Below, one piece after another: positions 9,891-22,922 of a stretch of 64,000 nucleotides of DNA. Position 1 is the stretch's first letter, and every line of letters begins with the position of its first letter. The DNA is from Prochilodus magdalenae (lineage: Eukaryota > Chordata > Actinopteri > Characiformes > Prochilodontidae). The DNA is taken from assembly GCA_024036415.1 (NCBI GenBank), contig JAMWET010001900.1, positions 32,501 to 96,500 on the forward strand. Reading direction: 5' to 3'. The notes below the pieces were generated by a model that was not told the DNA's origin, did no database searches, and saw nothing but the letters and a program-made list of their open reading frames with translations. The position numbers and the translations under genes are program-made.

Positions 9891-11750
9891 GGTGGCTATG
9901 GTGAAGGCATCAGTAACCACATGGCTATGCTACTAACACAGATTTTAAACACTGATGCAGTTGCATCATCGCTCCTCAAAACACAGCTCTGGATTGGACA
10001 CAGTTGTTGCGATGGACACCTTGTAATCAGATTTGACCTTCCAGACAAAAACGGATTCCCAAAAATCAGATTCCACGTAGCTATTCTACTGGATACGCCA
10101 ATTTGGGATATTCCATTTTGGATTTTGCCAGTCTGAACAAGGCCTAAGTCTCTCATAAAAAAAAAAGTTTCAGCTCCTAATTTAAACTGTCCATTTACCA
10201 TATAGATTGGGTTTTTGAAGGACTCAGTCGACTGGACAGTGTAGATAAGTTCATGTGTGTCCTTATTTGTTTTTGTTTGGAGCAGGAATACAGGTTTACG
10301 TGAAGTGGGAGCGCTAATATTCCGAGTTCAGTGCTGCTCAGCTAGCTAGCTCACTCCTGCATGTGTGTATGTGAAGTTACGGGTACTGCTGTTACTGTGT
10401 TCTTACTGGAACTCTGAGGGTTTATGTTTATCACCTCACAGAACTACGCCCGTTCAGCTCTCGGCACGGGAGTGCCATTCCAGTCGTCTATTTGTTCAGC
10501 TAACACTGCATGTGAGGATAATTTAGAAATACTGCACTGCTGTGTACGTAGACGTTCTCTGTGTTTATCTATAGAAACTGTTAATGCTAATGCTAATGCT
10601 AATGCTACTGCTGCTGTTGCCACCATTCGTCGATACTGCCACTGCTCAGTCAGGAAACAATCTAATTGATGACTCTGTGCTCCCAGACCGGAGCCCTGTA
10701 ACAGCCAAGACCAATATTAACCAGGTAACTGATCAAATTCTCAACAGGTCTTCTGGCTCATCCGGGTGGTCTTTAGGAAACGTGGATTTGTTCTTCCTGG
10801 AGAAAATTTCCTCCCGCATGTGTACACCGCCTGCCTGCGAATCACTGAAGTCCAGACCCCTCGGGTTCGAGTTGTTGAGCACAGACAAATAATGTTCTGA
10901 GGTAATTTGACAGCCTGGCTGATTTTGAAGATGTTAAACGAAGCCCAAAACAAACAGACTCAAAGTCTTCAAGTGTAAATAAGATCTGATTTTTGCTTCC
11001 AGGGGAGGGAACAAACTGTGCCTCTGGAATACTGTCTGTTCCGGAAAGTGAAAAGCTTTAGAACTTCATCTGGAAGCTGAAATGCTCAGTTCCTCTATAT
11101 TTACCTCGGACACTTGGGCCCGGACGGAGCTGCTTTCTGGAGATTCTGATCCTGTTGGTAACTTGTTTACTGGAACTCTGTTTACTCCTGGGAGCTGATT
11201 TGTCAGTGTTACAGCAGAGGCATCTGTGACTGGCTGAAAGTTCCCAAAAGGGCAACAGCGGACGAGTAAACCAATGGTGCATCTTGTCCTGATACTCTAC
11301 CTTGTAAGGCCGCACGGCACTGTCACGTCTGACGTGGTCTTTGTCTTGGTGTTGGCGAACTCTAACTCCGCAGCCGAATCAGACTCCTCTTCGTGTGCAT
11401 ATGCGCCACACAGGCATATGGACGCTACAGATTACACTCAGTTATTTACACACACAAACAACCAGAATGTGACTACAGGTCACCTGTAGTGACCTGAGTG
11501 ATGCATGCTGTGTCCCTGACACAGTGGTGTAAGAGTGAATTCCACTCCGCAACAGTAGGAGGAGCTGCAGCACATAATGCCTTTCTAAGAAGTGTGTTGT
11601 TGTGTTGTATCTATAAAATAAAGTCAGGTGGCCGAATGGCTTCCTTTATGTCTGTTTGATCAGGATAATTTGATAATTTGAGTAAAATGCTTTTCCTATT
11701 TGCTCCTCATCGTCAGAGCTGCAGAAGAACTCAACCCACGGGAATGAACA
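9891..11750. other. Intergenic or intronic DNA, no gene recognised
   Basis: 9920-10140 has wording typical of dispersed fish repeats (AATCAGATTTGACC, ACGGATTCCCAAAAATCAGA) but no assigned family. 10584-10612 is a short GCTAAT repeat and 10158-10167 an A-run. No frame has protein-like features. Confidence 0.4.
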
Positions 11751-11752
11751 CA

Positions 11753-11935
11753 GACCGCTACCATGACTGTCCTTAACACCACGTCACCGTCACCAAAGAC
11801 TGCAGTGGTGTCGTACCAGACTGTCATGGAGTGACTCAGAATGGCAGCGGGTCATCTTCAGTGACGAGTCCCGCTTTAGTCTTGGTGGAGACGCCCAACG
11901 AATCCGTGTGTGGAGGCACTGTGGTCTATCACTTT
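11753..11935 (+). mobile_element. Tc1-like relic, family A, short fragment
   Basis: CACAGACCGCTACCATGACT to GTGTGGAGGCACTGTGGTC matches the N-terminal half of family A, including the catalytic-domain start (FSDESRFSLGGD). It stops abruptly at 11930, before the deletion joint shared by the longer copies. Confidence 0.85.
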
Positions 11936-12532
11936 GATGGTGAGTGTAATATTTAGATTGTGGTATTCGTCGTCTTCCATAATTCAGGTTCACAATTAAC
12001 CATCTAACTGAATTATTATTGACTGTCTTCTACTTAAAAGTTTCCAGGATGAAGATTGAGAACAATGTCCCAAGTACCATTCAGGTTAAACTCATGCTAA
12101 TATTAAAATGAGGTCAGTGTTGGATTTGAATAAAAATGATACGCAGCAGTTTCACATGCATAAAACATATTCCATCAGCAGGCTTATTCCCGGACGGTCG
12201 AAGCTGTAATGCATGTTATTCATGTGAAACTGACGTACGTGTTTGCGTCAGGTAAATCCAAAGCGCTATTTTCAGCGTGCTTATGCACAGCGTATGTTTG
12301 CTCACCGTCTAGTACCAACAGTGCAGGTGCTCCACCCGCTCCGCTGTTCCACTGAGTAAGGGGTTAAGGCTCTTCTGCCATACGGTGCTCTTCCCAGAAG
12401 CATAAGCCTCCGGACTGCGATGGATTTCCAATGATGAATCAGCTTTGACACTGCACTTTGTCTAATGCTATGATTAATAATACGTAGCTGGGGAATCTGT
12501 CCTTAATTATTGAGCTATGGACCAGCCGAAGC

Positions 12533-12567
<35 letters not shown>

Positions 12568-12634
12568 ATAGATGAATAAATAATTAAACACACCAGGTCC
12601 AGACCACAGCTAAGGTGAAGACAAGAGGTTCAAA
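11936..12634. other. No gene; short (TAAA)n at 12533-12585
   Basis: Single-copy-looking, AT-rich sequence ending in a TAAA tetranucleotide repeat with a few interruptions. No coding frame of interest. Confidence 0.5.
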
Positions 12635-12635
12635 T

Positions 12636-13172
12636 AACAGGCCACTTTATCGGAAACACCTACCTTCTGCTTCCTCTCACTGGCCACTTTATTAGAAACA
12701 CCCACCTTGTGCCTTCACTAACTGGCCACTTTATTAGAAACACCCACCTTGTGCTTCCACTAACTGGCCACTTTATTAGAAACACCCACCTTGTGCTTCC
12801 ACTAACTGGCCACTTTATTAGAAACACCCATCTTGTGCTTCCACTCGCTGGCCACTTTATTAGAAACACCCACCTTGTGCTTCCTCTCACTGGCCACTTT
12901 ATTAGAAACACCCACCTTGTAGTTCCACTAACTGGCCACTTTATTAGAAACACCCACCTTGTAGTTCCACTAACTGGCCACTTTATTAGAAACACCCACC
13001 TTGTGCTTCCACTAACTGGCCACTTTATTAGAAACACCCACCTTGTGCTTTCACTAACTGGCCACTTTATTAGAAACACCAACCTTGTGCTTCCACTAAC
13101 TGTCCACTTTATTGGAAACACCTACCTTGTGCTTCCACTAACTGTCCACTTTATTGGAAACACCAATCTTAT
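12636..13172 (+). repeat. Satellite array 3, 42-bp unit, about 12-13 copies
   Basis: Core GGCCACTTTATTAGAAACAC with the CACCTTGTGCTTCCACTAACT spacer, closest to array 2. The edge units differ: 5' TTTATCGGAAACACCTACC, 3' TTTATTGGAAACACC with TGTCC in place of TGGCC. So the edges are more diverged than the middle, the usual pattern for arrays homogenised from within. Confidence 0.95.
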
Positions 13173-14188
13173 AGTTCCATATATATGTAAATATATATAG
13201 ATATGATCCTGCTGGTGTGGATACATATAGATTCATCTCTTTCAGTGATGCACAAAACACTATGTCATTTGTACTCCAGTGCTGCAGTCTACTGACATTC
13301 CTAGAATCAGCCCTACAGGCTCAGAAGGTTAAGGCACACCCCTGGACATGGCAGCATCATGGCAGTGGTGCCCATGTCACTGCTAGGTTGTGAACAATCA
13401 ACCACAGTAAACTATCCACCCACAGAGGAGCAGCAGCTCCAGTGGTCAGAAACTGGAGGGTGGCTACCATCAACTGAGCATCAACAGATCAGCTACAGTC
13501 TCTAATTACATCCCGACCTTGGTGGCGACCTCCGCGCACACATCACAAAGGCATCTGAACGTAAACAAGCATTACCCACCGAAGATATTCATTACAGCCC
13601 GTACTCTCCGTGAAAATGACTCTGCTGTAATGCGCTTATGTAATTGAGGGAGTTGCACACAGAGGCTCGCTGCATGCATGTATGCATGAGATCAAAAAGG
13701 GGCTCTGTTATATCTTTCATAGCGAGCCGGTTCTTTTAGCAGGAGCGCAGGGTTTGGAGAGCCGGCTCCGTTCTTAGATATCATTTCTGCAGCATGAATA
13801 AGATAGCAGGGCTGGCGCAGGGTAATGTATTGCTTGTGCTAAAGCTTTTGGCCCTTAAATCAGCGAGGGCAAGTACATCTCGAGCATGTACCACCTACAG
13901 AGTATCGCAGCAAATCTAATACAGTCCAAAGTGCATCGCACCAATCTGGTAAAATGGCCCTGCCGAAGATGTGTGCAAGCTGTTTCCCAGAAAACAGGAC
14001 TCGTTGTGGGTTCCACGCGGCAATAACAGGAACCAGAAGCAAAACAGACCATCAGCAAACCGCCGGACCACCCAAGCCCACAGCCAGGACTGTGATGTCA
14101 CTGTAGTGCTGACATGTGGTTAACATAGTGACGGAGACCCTGTTTCTACACTCACTGTCCATCCTGTCAGCTCCACTGAGCGTATGGC
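13173..14188. other. Single-copy DNA, no gene seen
   Basis: 13490-13860 is mixed-composition sequence with TCTAATTACATCCC, TTATGTAATTGAGGG and GCATGCATGTATGCATG. It could be non-coding regulatory DNA but there is no proof. 14143-14180 repeats a piece (ACTCACTGTCCATCCTGTCAGCTCCA) of the foldback element at 60325. Confidence 0.35.
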
Positions 14189-14838
14189 AGTGGTGGGCAG
14201 TAAGGGAGGAAATGTAACCGAGTTACGCTACTTACAGTACACGTTTTGGTACACTTACTGAGTTACTGTACACCAACAAGTACTTCCAGCACACTGGGTT
14301 ACACTTACTGAGTTCCACTACACCAACAGACTACTTTACAGCACACTAACACTACACTTACTCCACTTACTAGTACACCAACCACACTACTTACGTTTCA
14401 ACTAACACATTACACTTACTGAGTACCGTTGTACCATAAACACCCTAGGCACCCCATAACTACCATATTAACTTACTGAAGTTACCGTACATAAACTGCT
14501 AATTAAGCACACACTAACACATTTATTACACTTACTAGTTACCGTTACTACAATACTTACAGCACACTAACAATGTTGCAGTGTAGTGGTAAACACAGTT
14601 TTCTACTTAACAGCTACACTAACACAGGTACACATTATTACTTACATGAGTTAACCGTAATTACCACCAACTACGCTACTTACAGCACACTAACACATTA
14701 CACTTACTGAGTTACCGTACACCAACACTCTACTTACAGCACACTAACACATTACACTTACTGAGTTACCGTACACCAACACGCTACTTACAGCACACTA
14801 ACACATTACACTTACTGAGTTACGGTACAGCACTGCGT
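14189..14838 (+). repeat. 54-bp minisatellite, degenerate centre
   Basis: Unit CTACTTACAGCACACTAACA, CATTACACTTACTGAGTTAC, CGTACACCAACACG (54 bp). Clean units at the right (TACTTACAGC at 14731 and 14785, 54 bp apart) give way to copies with many small insertions and deletions at 14330-14680. The left edge (GTGGTGGGCAGTAAGGGAGG) resembles the start of a common fish dispersed element, which may be the source. Confidence 0.85.
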
Positions 14839-15655
14839 TACTAGAGCCTAAGTGGTTCCTGTTCAGCGTTTTGGGGTGTAACTGTGGGTTCTAAGGGTTA
14901 GTGGTGAGATGAACTGGGTCACAGGGCCAGAAGATGAGGAGATTTCTTTTTCTGGATGACGGAACATGGCTGTTTACGGTGCGGGGCCTTTTCGCTGGCT
15001 CCTCTGTTCTTCAGTGGAGAGAACTGACCGACAGCACTAATGCGTCCCTCCCTCTCTTCATCGGCTATAAGGCGGATCACGGCGAGGTCGAGGAAACCTC
15101 CGTCACATGTTCGTTTCTCTCCTTCCTCTTCATTGCGCTGTGATAGAGTCTGCGCCTCTCGTTCGTCCTCCCTCTCTCCTCCCTCTTCCTCTCTCCGAGG
15201 GAACGCTGTTGAGCTGCGCTGTCAGTCCGACCGTGCGGAGGGGAGAGGACGGCCGGGAGATTATCCGTTGTGATGAGAAACATTATTCTATTCTGCAGGA
15301 TAAGTGCAAGCAAAGCCATCTCTGATTCGCAGCAGCAATCAATCTGCTGCCACTTACGGGTGGAGCTGTTAGTCGGAGGCTTCTGCATTCATTACCTGCA
15401 GCACAGCAACGTGATCCGAATGGAAACCCACACCTCCACTAACTCGCACTGATGTGCTACATACTTACACCTGCCATCATGGCTACACACCCCTTCTCCA
15501 GGTTAGTCAGTTCTGTAGGCCTACAGCCAACATTCAATCATATCCTCGCCCGGAAAACTGAGGAGCCACTGGAATAACTGGCATGGTTACGGCCCAGTCA
15601 CTCCTGTAGAGAGATAAACACTTATCAAGCCAAACCTTACAGGGGGAGCTCTAAC
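14839..15655. other. No gene recognised
   Basis: 15040-15260 is rich in CCTCTC runs and moderately GC-rich, with overlapping short open frames in several phases, none convincing. 15270-15460 looks single-copy. Confidence 0.35.
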
Positions 15656-15659
15656 ACTC

Positions 15660-17168
15660 TGGGCTCATAATCCCGGTCTAAACCTGGATTAATCACAGTC
15701 TGAGAATCTAAACCTGGATTAATCACAGCCTGAGAATCTAAACCTGGATTAATTACAACCTGAGAATCTAAACCTGGATTAATCACTGTCTGAGAATCTA
15801 AACCTGGATTAATCACAGTCTGAGAATCTAAACCTGGATTTATCACTGTCAGAGTATCTAAACCTGGATTAATTACAGCCTGAGTATATAAACCTGGATT
15901 AAGTATAGCCTGAGAATCTAAACCTGGATTAATTACAGTCTGAGAATTTAAACCTGGGTTAATTACAGTCTGAGAATCTAAACCTGGATTAATTACAGTC
16001 TGAGAGCTGGATTTAATTACAGTCTAAACTGAACCTGGATTAATTACAGTCTGAGAATCTAAACCTGGATTTAATTAAAGTTGAGAATCGAGGAAACCTG
16101 GATATTAATTACAACTGAGAATCTAAACCTGGATTAATCACTGTCTGAGAATCTAAACCTGGCTTAATCAGTACTGAGAATCTAAACCTGGATTTAATTA
16201 CGGGAGATTACACCTGGATTAATACTGAGAAACCTGGATTTAATTACAGTCTGAGAATTTAAACCTGGATTAATTACAGGTCTGAGAATCTAGACAAAAC
16301 CTGGATTAATTACAACTGAGAATCTAAAACACTGAGAATTACTCGTCTAATCTAAACCTGGATTAATTACAGTCTGAGATTATAAAACCTGGATTAATCA
16401 GTTGAGAACTGAGGAGCCCACTGATTAATATACTAGTCAAACCTGGGATAATTACACAGTCTGAGAGAAGGCGGGAGCTCTAAACTGGATTAATCACAGT
16501 CTAAGAATCTAAACCTGGATTAATTACAGTCTGAGAATCTAAACCTGGATTAATCACAGTTTGAGAATCTAAACCTGGATTAATTACAGTCTGAGAATCT
16601 AAACCTGGATTAATCACAGTTTGAGAATCTAAACCTGGATTAATCACAGCCTGAGAATCTAAACCTGGATTAATTACAGTCTGAGAATTTAAACCTGGAT
16701 TAATTACAGTCTGAGAATCTAAACCTGGATTAATCACAGTCTGAGAATCTAAACCTGGATTAATTACAGTCTAAGAATCTAAACCTGGATTAATTACAGT
16801 CTGAGAATCAAAAGCTGGATTAATTACAGTCTGAGAATCTAAACCTGGATTAATTACAGTCTGAGAATCTAAACCTGGATTAATTACAGCCTGAGTATCT
16901 ACACCTGGATTGATCACAGTCTGAGAATCTAAACCTGGATTAATCACAGTCTGAGAATCTAAACCTGGATTAATTACAGCCTGAGTATATAAACCTGGAT
17001 TAATTACAGCCTGAGAATCTACACCTGGATGAATTACAGCCTGAGAATCTACACCTGGATGAATTACAGCCTGAGAATCTAAACCTGGATTAATTACAGC
17101 CTGAGAATCTAAACCTGGATTAATCACAGTCTGAGAATCTAAACCTGGATTAATCACAGTCTGAGCAG
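15660..17168 (-). repeat. 30-bp minisatellite, about 50 copies
   Basis: Unit AATCTAAACCTGGATTAATC + ACAGTCTGAG (30 bp). Because 30 is a multiple of three, the - strand stays open as a 10-residue repeat (NPGLDSQTVI); this is not taken as a protein. 15660-15985 and 16500-17168 are regular. The middle, 15990-16495, is disturbed by numerous small indels. Variation among good units is mainly CACAG/TACAG and TCTGAG/CCTGAG. Confidence 0.95.
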
Positions 17169-18155
17169 ACTCAAACTGGGGATACTGGTTAAGGCCTACA
17201 TATGAAGGCTGGAGGCAGCAGGCATGACTGAGGATTGGCACTCAGTGGACACAGTCTTGCTGGCCTCTGTGGCAAGCTGAAGAGGAGGACACAGCTCTCA
17301 GTTCCTCTGTGCTCCAGCACCTCTGGGGGGAAACCAGTGGAGCACTGGCGGGCCATGTGCCCATGAGCATGGTTTGTTTACTGGGACGGTGGACTCACTG
17401 TAGGCTGAGCCTACTGTCCTGCTGAACTCCGTGGCCATGGATGACCTGCCTGCTGCCCTAGCCGCTCAGTGGTGCTGGATGGTGGTCGCCACTTCTGCCA
17501 GGTTCAATAAGCGGAGCTTTAGTCTAAAGGGCATCGCTTTTAATAACGTGTAGTAGTGTACCTGCCACCTGCCTGCGAGAGCGCCATTCATTATTTTGCT
17601 CTATTTATACGCTCCCTTCTCTTCATGTACCAAAATAAACCCCCATTTCCTCCTCCATATACCCGTCCATCCTCATACTCTCCATAATCAAAGCAAATCT
17701 GCACTTTCCATCAGTATCACAGGATCCGCCTGCGCGTTCAGAGCGCGTCTCGGGCTGGATTCATTTCAGGGTCTAATATCGAGGGCTAGGTGTGATATGA
17801 ATGCTAAGCATTATGAATGAGCTTCATTACATCATGAAATACACTCACCCGCCATCTTACTAAACCCCCTACCCTACACTTTCACCCACCGTGGTCACAC
17901 ACCCACCACCAGTGAGGGGCTAGCTCATGTGAGGGCCGTCCTACAGGCATTCTGCCTCATTAGGCACACCTGACTCAGCTCATCAGATAATTAGCCAGGC
18001 CTGGGGATGTTAAATCCGGAATGCTGCAGACACACAGAGCCTGTCAGGAGGGCCGAACTTGGACTGTTCATCCACAGGTCAGTCAGTGAGGAATCTACTA
18101 ATGTGTGAATGGGGCAGCCGATGGGCAGGCATGGCAATTTTAGGGGTCCAAAGAA
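17169..18155. other. No gene recognised
   Basis: Mixed-composition sequence with no tandem structure. Short open frames only. 17590-17820 is AT-rich with no exon signature. Confidence 0.4.
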
Positions 18156-18159
18156 CATG

Positions 18160-18860
18160 AACAAATAACTGCACCCAGGGAAAGAAGATAAAGGTGACCA
18201 GGATCAATAACTGATGATAAATTTAGGCTGATATGATCAATATTTATTGAGCTACACATACAGAAGTCTGTCTCTCAGTATGGCGTCGGGCCGCCGTGTT
18301 CGCTAACCCAACACGCCAGACGTCTCGGTATGGAGCTGTAGAGGTTCCTGATGGAGTCCTGTGATAATCCATCCCATGCAGCTTGAACATCCTCACACAG
18401 TTCCTGCAGATGGTGCGGTAGGGGTGGAGGTGGAGGGACACCAGGCCTTCTGGACGTTTGACAACACACCGTTCATCTTGGTGCTGACCACGGTGCCTCC
18501 ACACACGGACTCGTTGGGCGTCTCCACCAAGACTAAAGCGGGACTCGTCACTGAAGATGACCCGCTGCCATTCTGAGTCACTCCATGACAGTCTGGTACG
18601 ACACCACTGCAGTCTTTGGTGACGGTGACGTGGTGTTAAGGACAGTCGTGGTAACGGTCTGTGTACATGTAGTCCTGTGTGGTGCAGCCGTCTGCCAATG
18701 GTTGACTCATGGAGGACACCACTGCTCGCTGGATGTCTGTAATGGTGGGCGGCGTCAGAGTGTACAGAGATAAACTTCCTCAAATCATCACTTAAATCAT
18801 TGGCGTGTCTCACAATGCCAAACCTGCACACCAAGTTTCACTCCTCGCTATTCGTTTGAT
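18160..18860 (-). mobile_element. Tc1-like relic, family A, most complete copy
   Basis: The - strand frame 18834-18244 (196 codons) reads the N-terminal part (DESTIGRRLHHTGL, helix-turn-helix side), then SDSEWQRVIFSDESRFSLGG, RVWRHRGQHQDER, and then jumps to the C-terminal CVRMF..../AWDGLSQDSIRNLYSSIPRR in a shifted frame. The first catalytic Asp (SDES) is present. The segment that normally holds the second Asp and the DxE Glu is missing, so it cannot encode active transposase. It ends near CAATAAATATTGATCATATC on the low-coordinate side. The same missing segment is seen in the other family A copies. Confidence 0.85.
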
Positions 18861-18879
18861 GATGGGTGTATATGATGGA

Positions 18880-19870
18880 TATGACCTCATAGCGGTAGAA
18901 CATAGCGGTTCTAACCTAGCTATCTTTAGCACCCACTGGCAACAGCCATACTGCCCAACTCATTGCTCCGTCAGATGCAGCAACACAGGCCCAAACCAAG
19001 ATACTACCACCGCCATGTTTCACAGATGGGATAAGGTGCCTATGCTGGAACGCAGTGTTCCCCAGAACTACTGTGGTTTCATCCGTCCACAGAACATAGT
19101 TCCACTAGCCGTCCATGTGGTCTTTATCAAACTGCAGACGGGTAGCAGTGTTCTCTAAGGAGAGCAGTGAGGTTCTCCGTGCAGCCCTGCCATGCGCACC
19201 ACTGTTGTTCAGTGTTCTCCTGATAGTGGACTGGGGCTTTTAGCTGCTTAGAAGTTCCCCACGGTTCCCTGGTGGCCTTGCAGGCTATTACAGGCCTTGC
19301 TCTTTGGAGTGGTCTTTGTTGGTGGTCCTTGTTCCACTCCTGGGGAGGGTGACGGTGGTTCTTGGGTTTCCCGCTCCACAATCCATCTGACGGTGGAGTT
19401 TAAACTCTTTAGAGATGGCTCTGTTGCCCTTTTCAGCCTAATGAGCCTCGACCGCTCGTGTTCCGAGGTTCCTCAGAAACCTCTTCATCTGTCTGGTGTT
19501 TCAGGTCGAGCAGGAACACCACGTTCTAAAGACTTCACAGACTGTCTAGCACCACTGTATACGGTGTCAGTGCAGCTACTTCAGGCTAATGATGAAGACT
19601 TCCTGTACTGGCAGGTGGTTTTGGAGTTCTGCTGGAGGAGACGTTCTCCCGGTGTCTCTGTACGGAGCAGGACTAATGGCCTCCGCTTTCCCGTTAAAGG
19701 AGTTTGGGATCAAACCCACTGCAGCAGCCCGTCACACGATTGCAGCCGATTACATCACAGACAGCGGCGTTTCTCACAGGCCTCCATCAGTTCCATCATC
19801 CTCTCCGGGTCGGGACGATGGCAGGGGGAAGGTTAATGAATCACACGGTCGGGGAGTCAGATAGTCACGT
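18880..19870 (-). mobile_element. Tc1-like relic, family B
   Basis: On - it encodes TIRRTL(N)..GLHGE-like, a FDKDHMDG segment, VLWTDETTVV (first catalytic Asp region) and SVKHGGGSILVWACVAA, all Tc1 transposase landmarks in order but in broken frames. The 5' part (19380-19860) aligns with the copy at 53655-54478 (CCATCTCTAAAGAGTTTAAACT, then CTCCCCAGGAGTGG). It lies directly beside the family A copy, suggesting sequential insertion. The right boundary is approximate. Confidence 0.75.
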
Positions 19871-20049
19871 CCTGTGTTTGTTGTTTTTGGTCTGAAAGCT
19901 GATCTGATGCTGGAGCGGCGCCGCGTCCCGCCAGCAGAGCGGGCTGGAAAGCTCCTCCTCTGTGGAGGGAAACGTCTCCGGGTTTCTCTCAGTGCTGAGG
20001 TGGTTCCGCAGGACCGGGAGGTTCACCACTGGTTCACTGAGGCGTCCTC

Positions 20050-20330
20050 TCTTTCACTCCTCTCTTATATCACTCCTCTCTTTTGATTCTTCTCTTTTCA
20101 CTTCTCTTCCCTCTCTTTATATTCTTTCATCTCCTTTCACTCCTCTCTTTTCACTGTTCTCTTTCCTCCTCTCTCCTTTCCTATCTTTATTTTTCTTCTG
20201 TCCTCCTTTTACTTCACTTCTTTTCCTCCTTGCTATTCTTCCTCTCTTTCCATTTGTTTTTTTTCCCTTTCTCTTTTTCACTTCTACTCTTTCTTCTTCT
20301 TTTACCTTGTTTTTGACATTTCAGTGACAC
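20050..20330. repeat. Pyrimidine-rich tract on + strand
   Basis: About 280 bp of imperfect TTCTCTTTTCACTCCTCTC-type sequence. It is low complexity and leads into the CT microsatellite. The open frames here are serine/leucine/phenylalanine artefacts. Confidence 0.85.
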
Positions 20331-20393
20331 AAATTCTGGCTCTGAATGATGACAGAGTTACTTCATAATGAGGTTCATCCACACCTGGGGGAA

Positions 20394-21295
<902 letters not shown>

Positions 21296-21965
21296 GAGAG
21301 AGGGGGGAGAAAGGGAGAGGAGAAGGGGAGAGGGAGAAAGAGAGAAGGAGGTGAGAGGAGTGTATAATATATATATATGAAAGAAAGAGATGGTGATAAG
21401 AAAGGAGGGGCTTTAAAGGAGTGAGGGAGAGACAGAGGGAAGAGAAGGTAGAGAGAGGGAGAAAGGGAGGGGAGAGAGAAACAAGGAGAGACAGAGAATG
21501 TTTGTGTATAAGCTGTGTAGCATTAGCCTGAGGCTAACATACTGCGATATGAGAATGGGAGAGAGGTGGGGTAGAGAGAGGGATAGAGAGAGAGAGGTGG
21601 GGTAGAGAGAAAGAGGGGTGGGTAGAGAGAGAGGTGGGGTAGAGAGAGACAGAGAGAGAGGTGGGTAGAGAGAGAGGTGGGGTAAAGAATGAGAGGGAGT
21701 CCTGGAGTGAGAGAGAGAGGGAGAGCTGGAGAGAAAGTGAGAGAGGGAGTGAGACAGACAGGGAGGGAGATGGGGAGAGAGGGGAGAGTGGGAGTGAGAG
21801 AGAGAGGGAGGGAGAGAGAGAGAGAGAGAGAGGGAGGGAGAGAGAGAAGGGTAGGGGGGGAGAGGGGAGAGTGGGAGTGAGAGAGAGAGGGAGGGAGAGA
21901 GAGAGAGAGAGGGAGGGAGAGAGAGAAGGGTAGGGGGGGAGAGGGGGAGAAGGGGTGGGGGGGGA
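21296..21965. repeat. Polypurine (GA-rich) tract on + strand
   Basis: GAGAGGGGGGAGAAAGGG-type sequence, interrupted at 21360-21405 and 21495-21560, followed by AGAGAGAGGTGGGGTAGAGA repeats at 21565-21690 and GAGAGGGAGGGAGAGAGA to 21960. The segment GAAGGGTAGGGGGGGAGAGG occurs twice (near 21846 and 21926), marking an ~80-bp duplication. Confidence 0.92.
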
Positions 21966-22534
21966 AGTGGGGGAGACACTAAATGCATAAAACACATCTC
22001 TGGAAAACAGAGAAGCGATGAGCTGAATTTCCAGAGGCGTCGGGAGACTGTCGCATGAATCCCGAATGAGGAGCGATTTGTCAAAGCAGGGCTTTATCTT
22101 CACTCGTTCAGCAGCGGGGCGCTGGAAATGGTCCCTCTCTCCGTGCGGTGAATCCATACAGTAACGTACGCGCCGCGCTCCGCCGCAGGATCACTGTTAT
22201 TTGTGTGTTTGCTCACACTCGAGCCTCGTTCAGCCTGATTCGTTCTGAGGAGAGACCTACACACCCCAGCACAGAGGAGCACGGCAGGGGGTCATGGGAG
22301 GAGTCATCACGCAGCATTCAGCATTTCAGCCACACGCGGTACACGGTGGTGCTTCAGACGCGATTAAACTCATTAACCCGTGACGTGTAACAGAGCTGGC
22401 ACTCTGCGTTCCGGTAGGGAGCCTTCTCCTGGATTCACCCGCCCAGATCCATCACTCCAGACGGCACGGTTCCGCAGCTGCAGAGCCCAGTGGAGGACCT
22501 TTACACCACTCCCACCGACGCTTGGCATTACCAT
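21966..22534. other. Single-copy DNA, no gene seen
   Basis: Moderately GC-rich sequence between two polypurine tracts. Short open frames on both strands lack domains. No splice-bounded exon could be argued. Confidence 0.4.
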
Positions 22535-22888
22535 TGTCAGAGAGCGAAAGAGAGAGAGGGGAGTAGAGAGAGAGAGGAGAGTAGAGAGAGAGAGAGCAGA
22601 GTAGAGAGAGAGAGAGGAGTAGAGAGAGAGGGGAGTAGAGAGAGAGAGGGGAGTAGAGAGAGAGAGGGGAATAGAGAGAGAGAGAGCAGAGTAGAGAGAG
22701 AGAGAGGAGTAGAGAGAGAGGGGAGTAGAGAGAGAGAGGGGAATAGAGAGAGAGAGAGCAGAGTAGAGAGAGAGAGAGGAGTAGAGAAAGAGGGGAGAAA
22801 AGAGAGAGAGTGGAGTAGAGGGAGAGAGAGAGAGGAGTAAAGACACAGAGAGAGGAGTAGAGAGGGGAGTATAGAGATGGAGGGGAGT

Positions 22889-22922
<34 letters not shown>

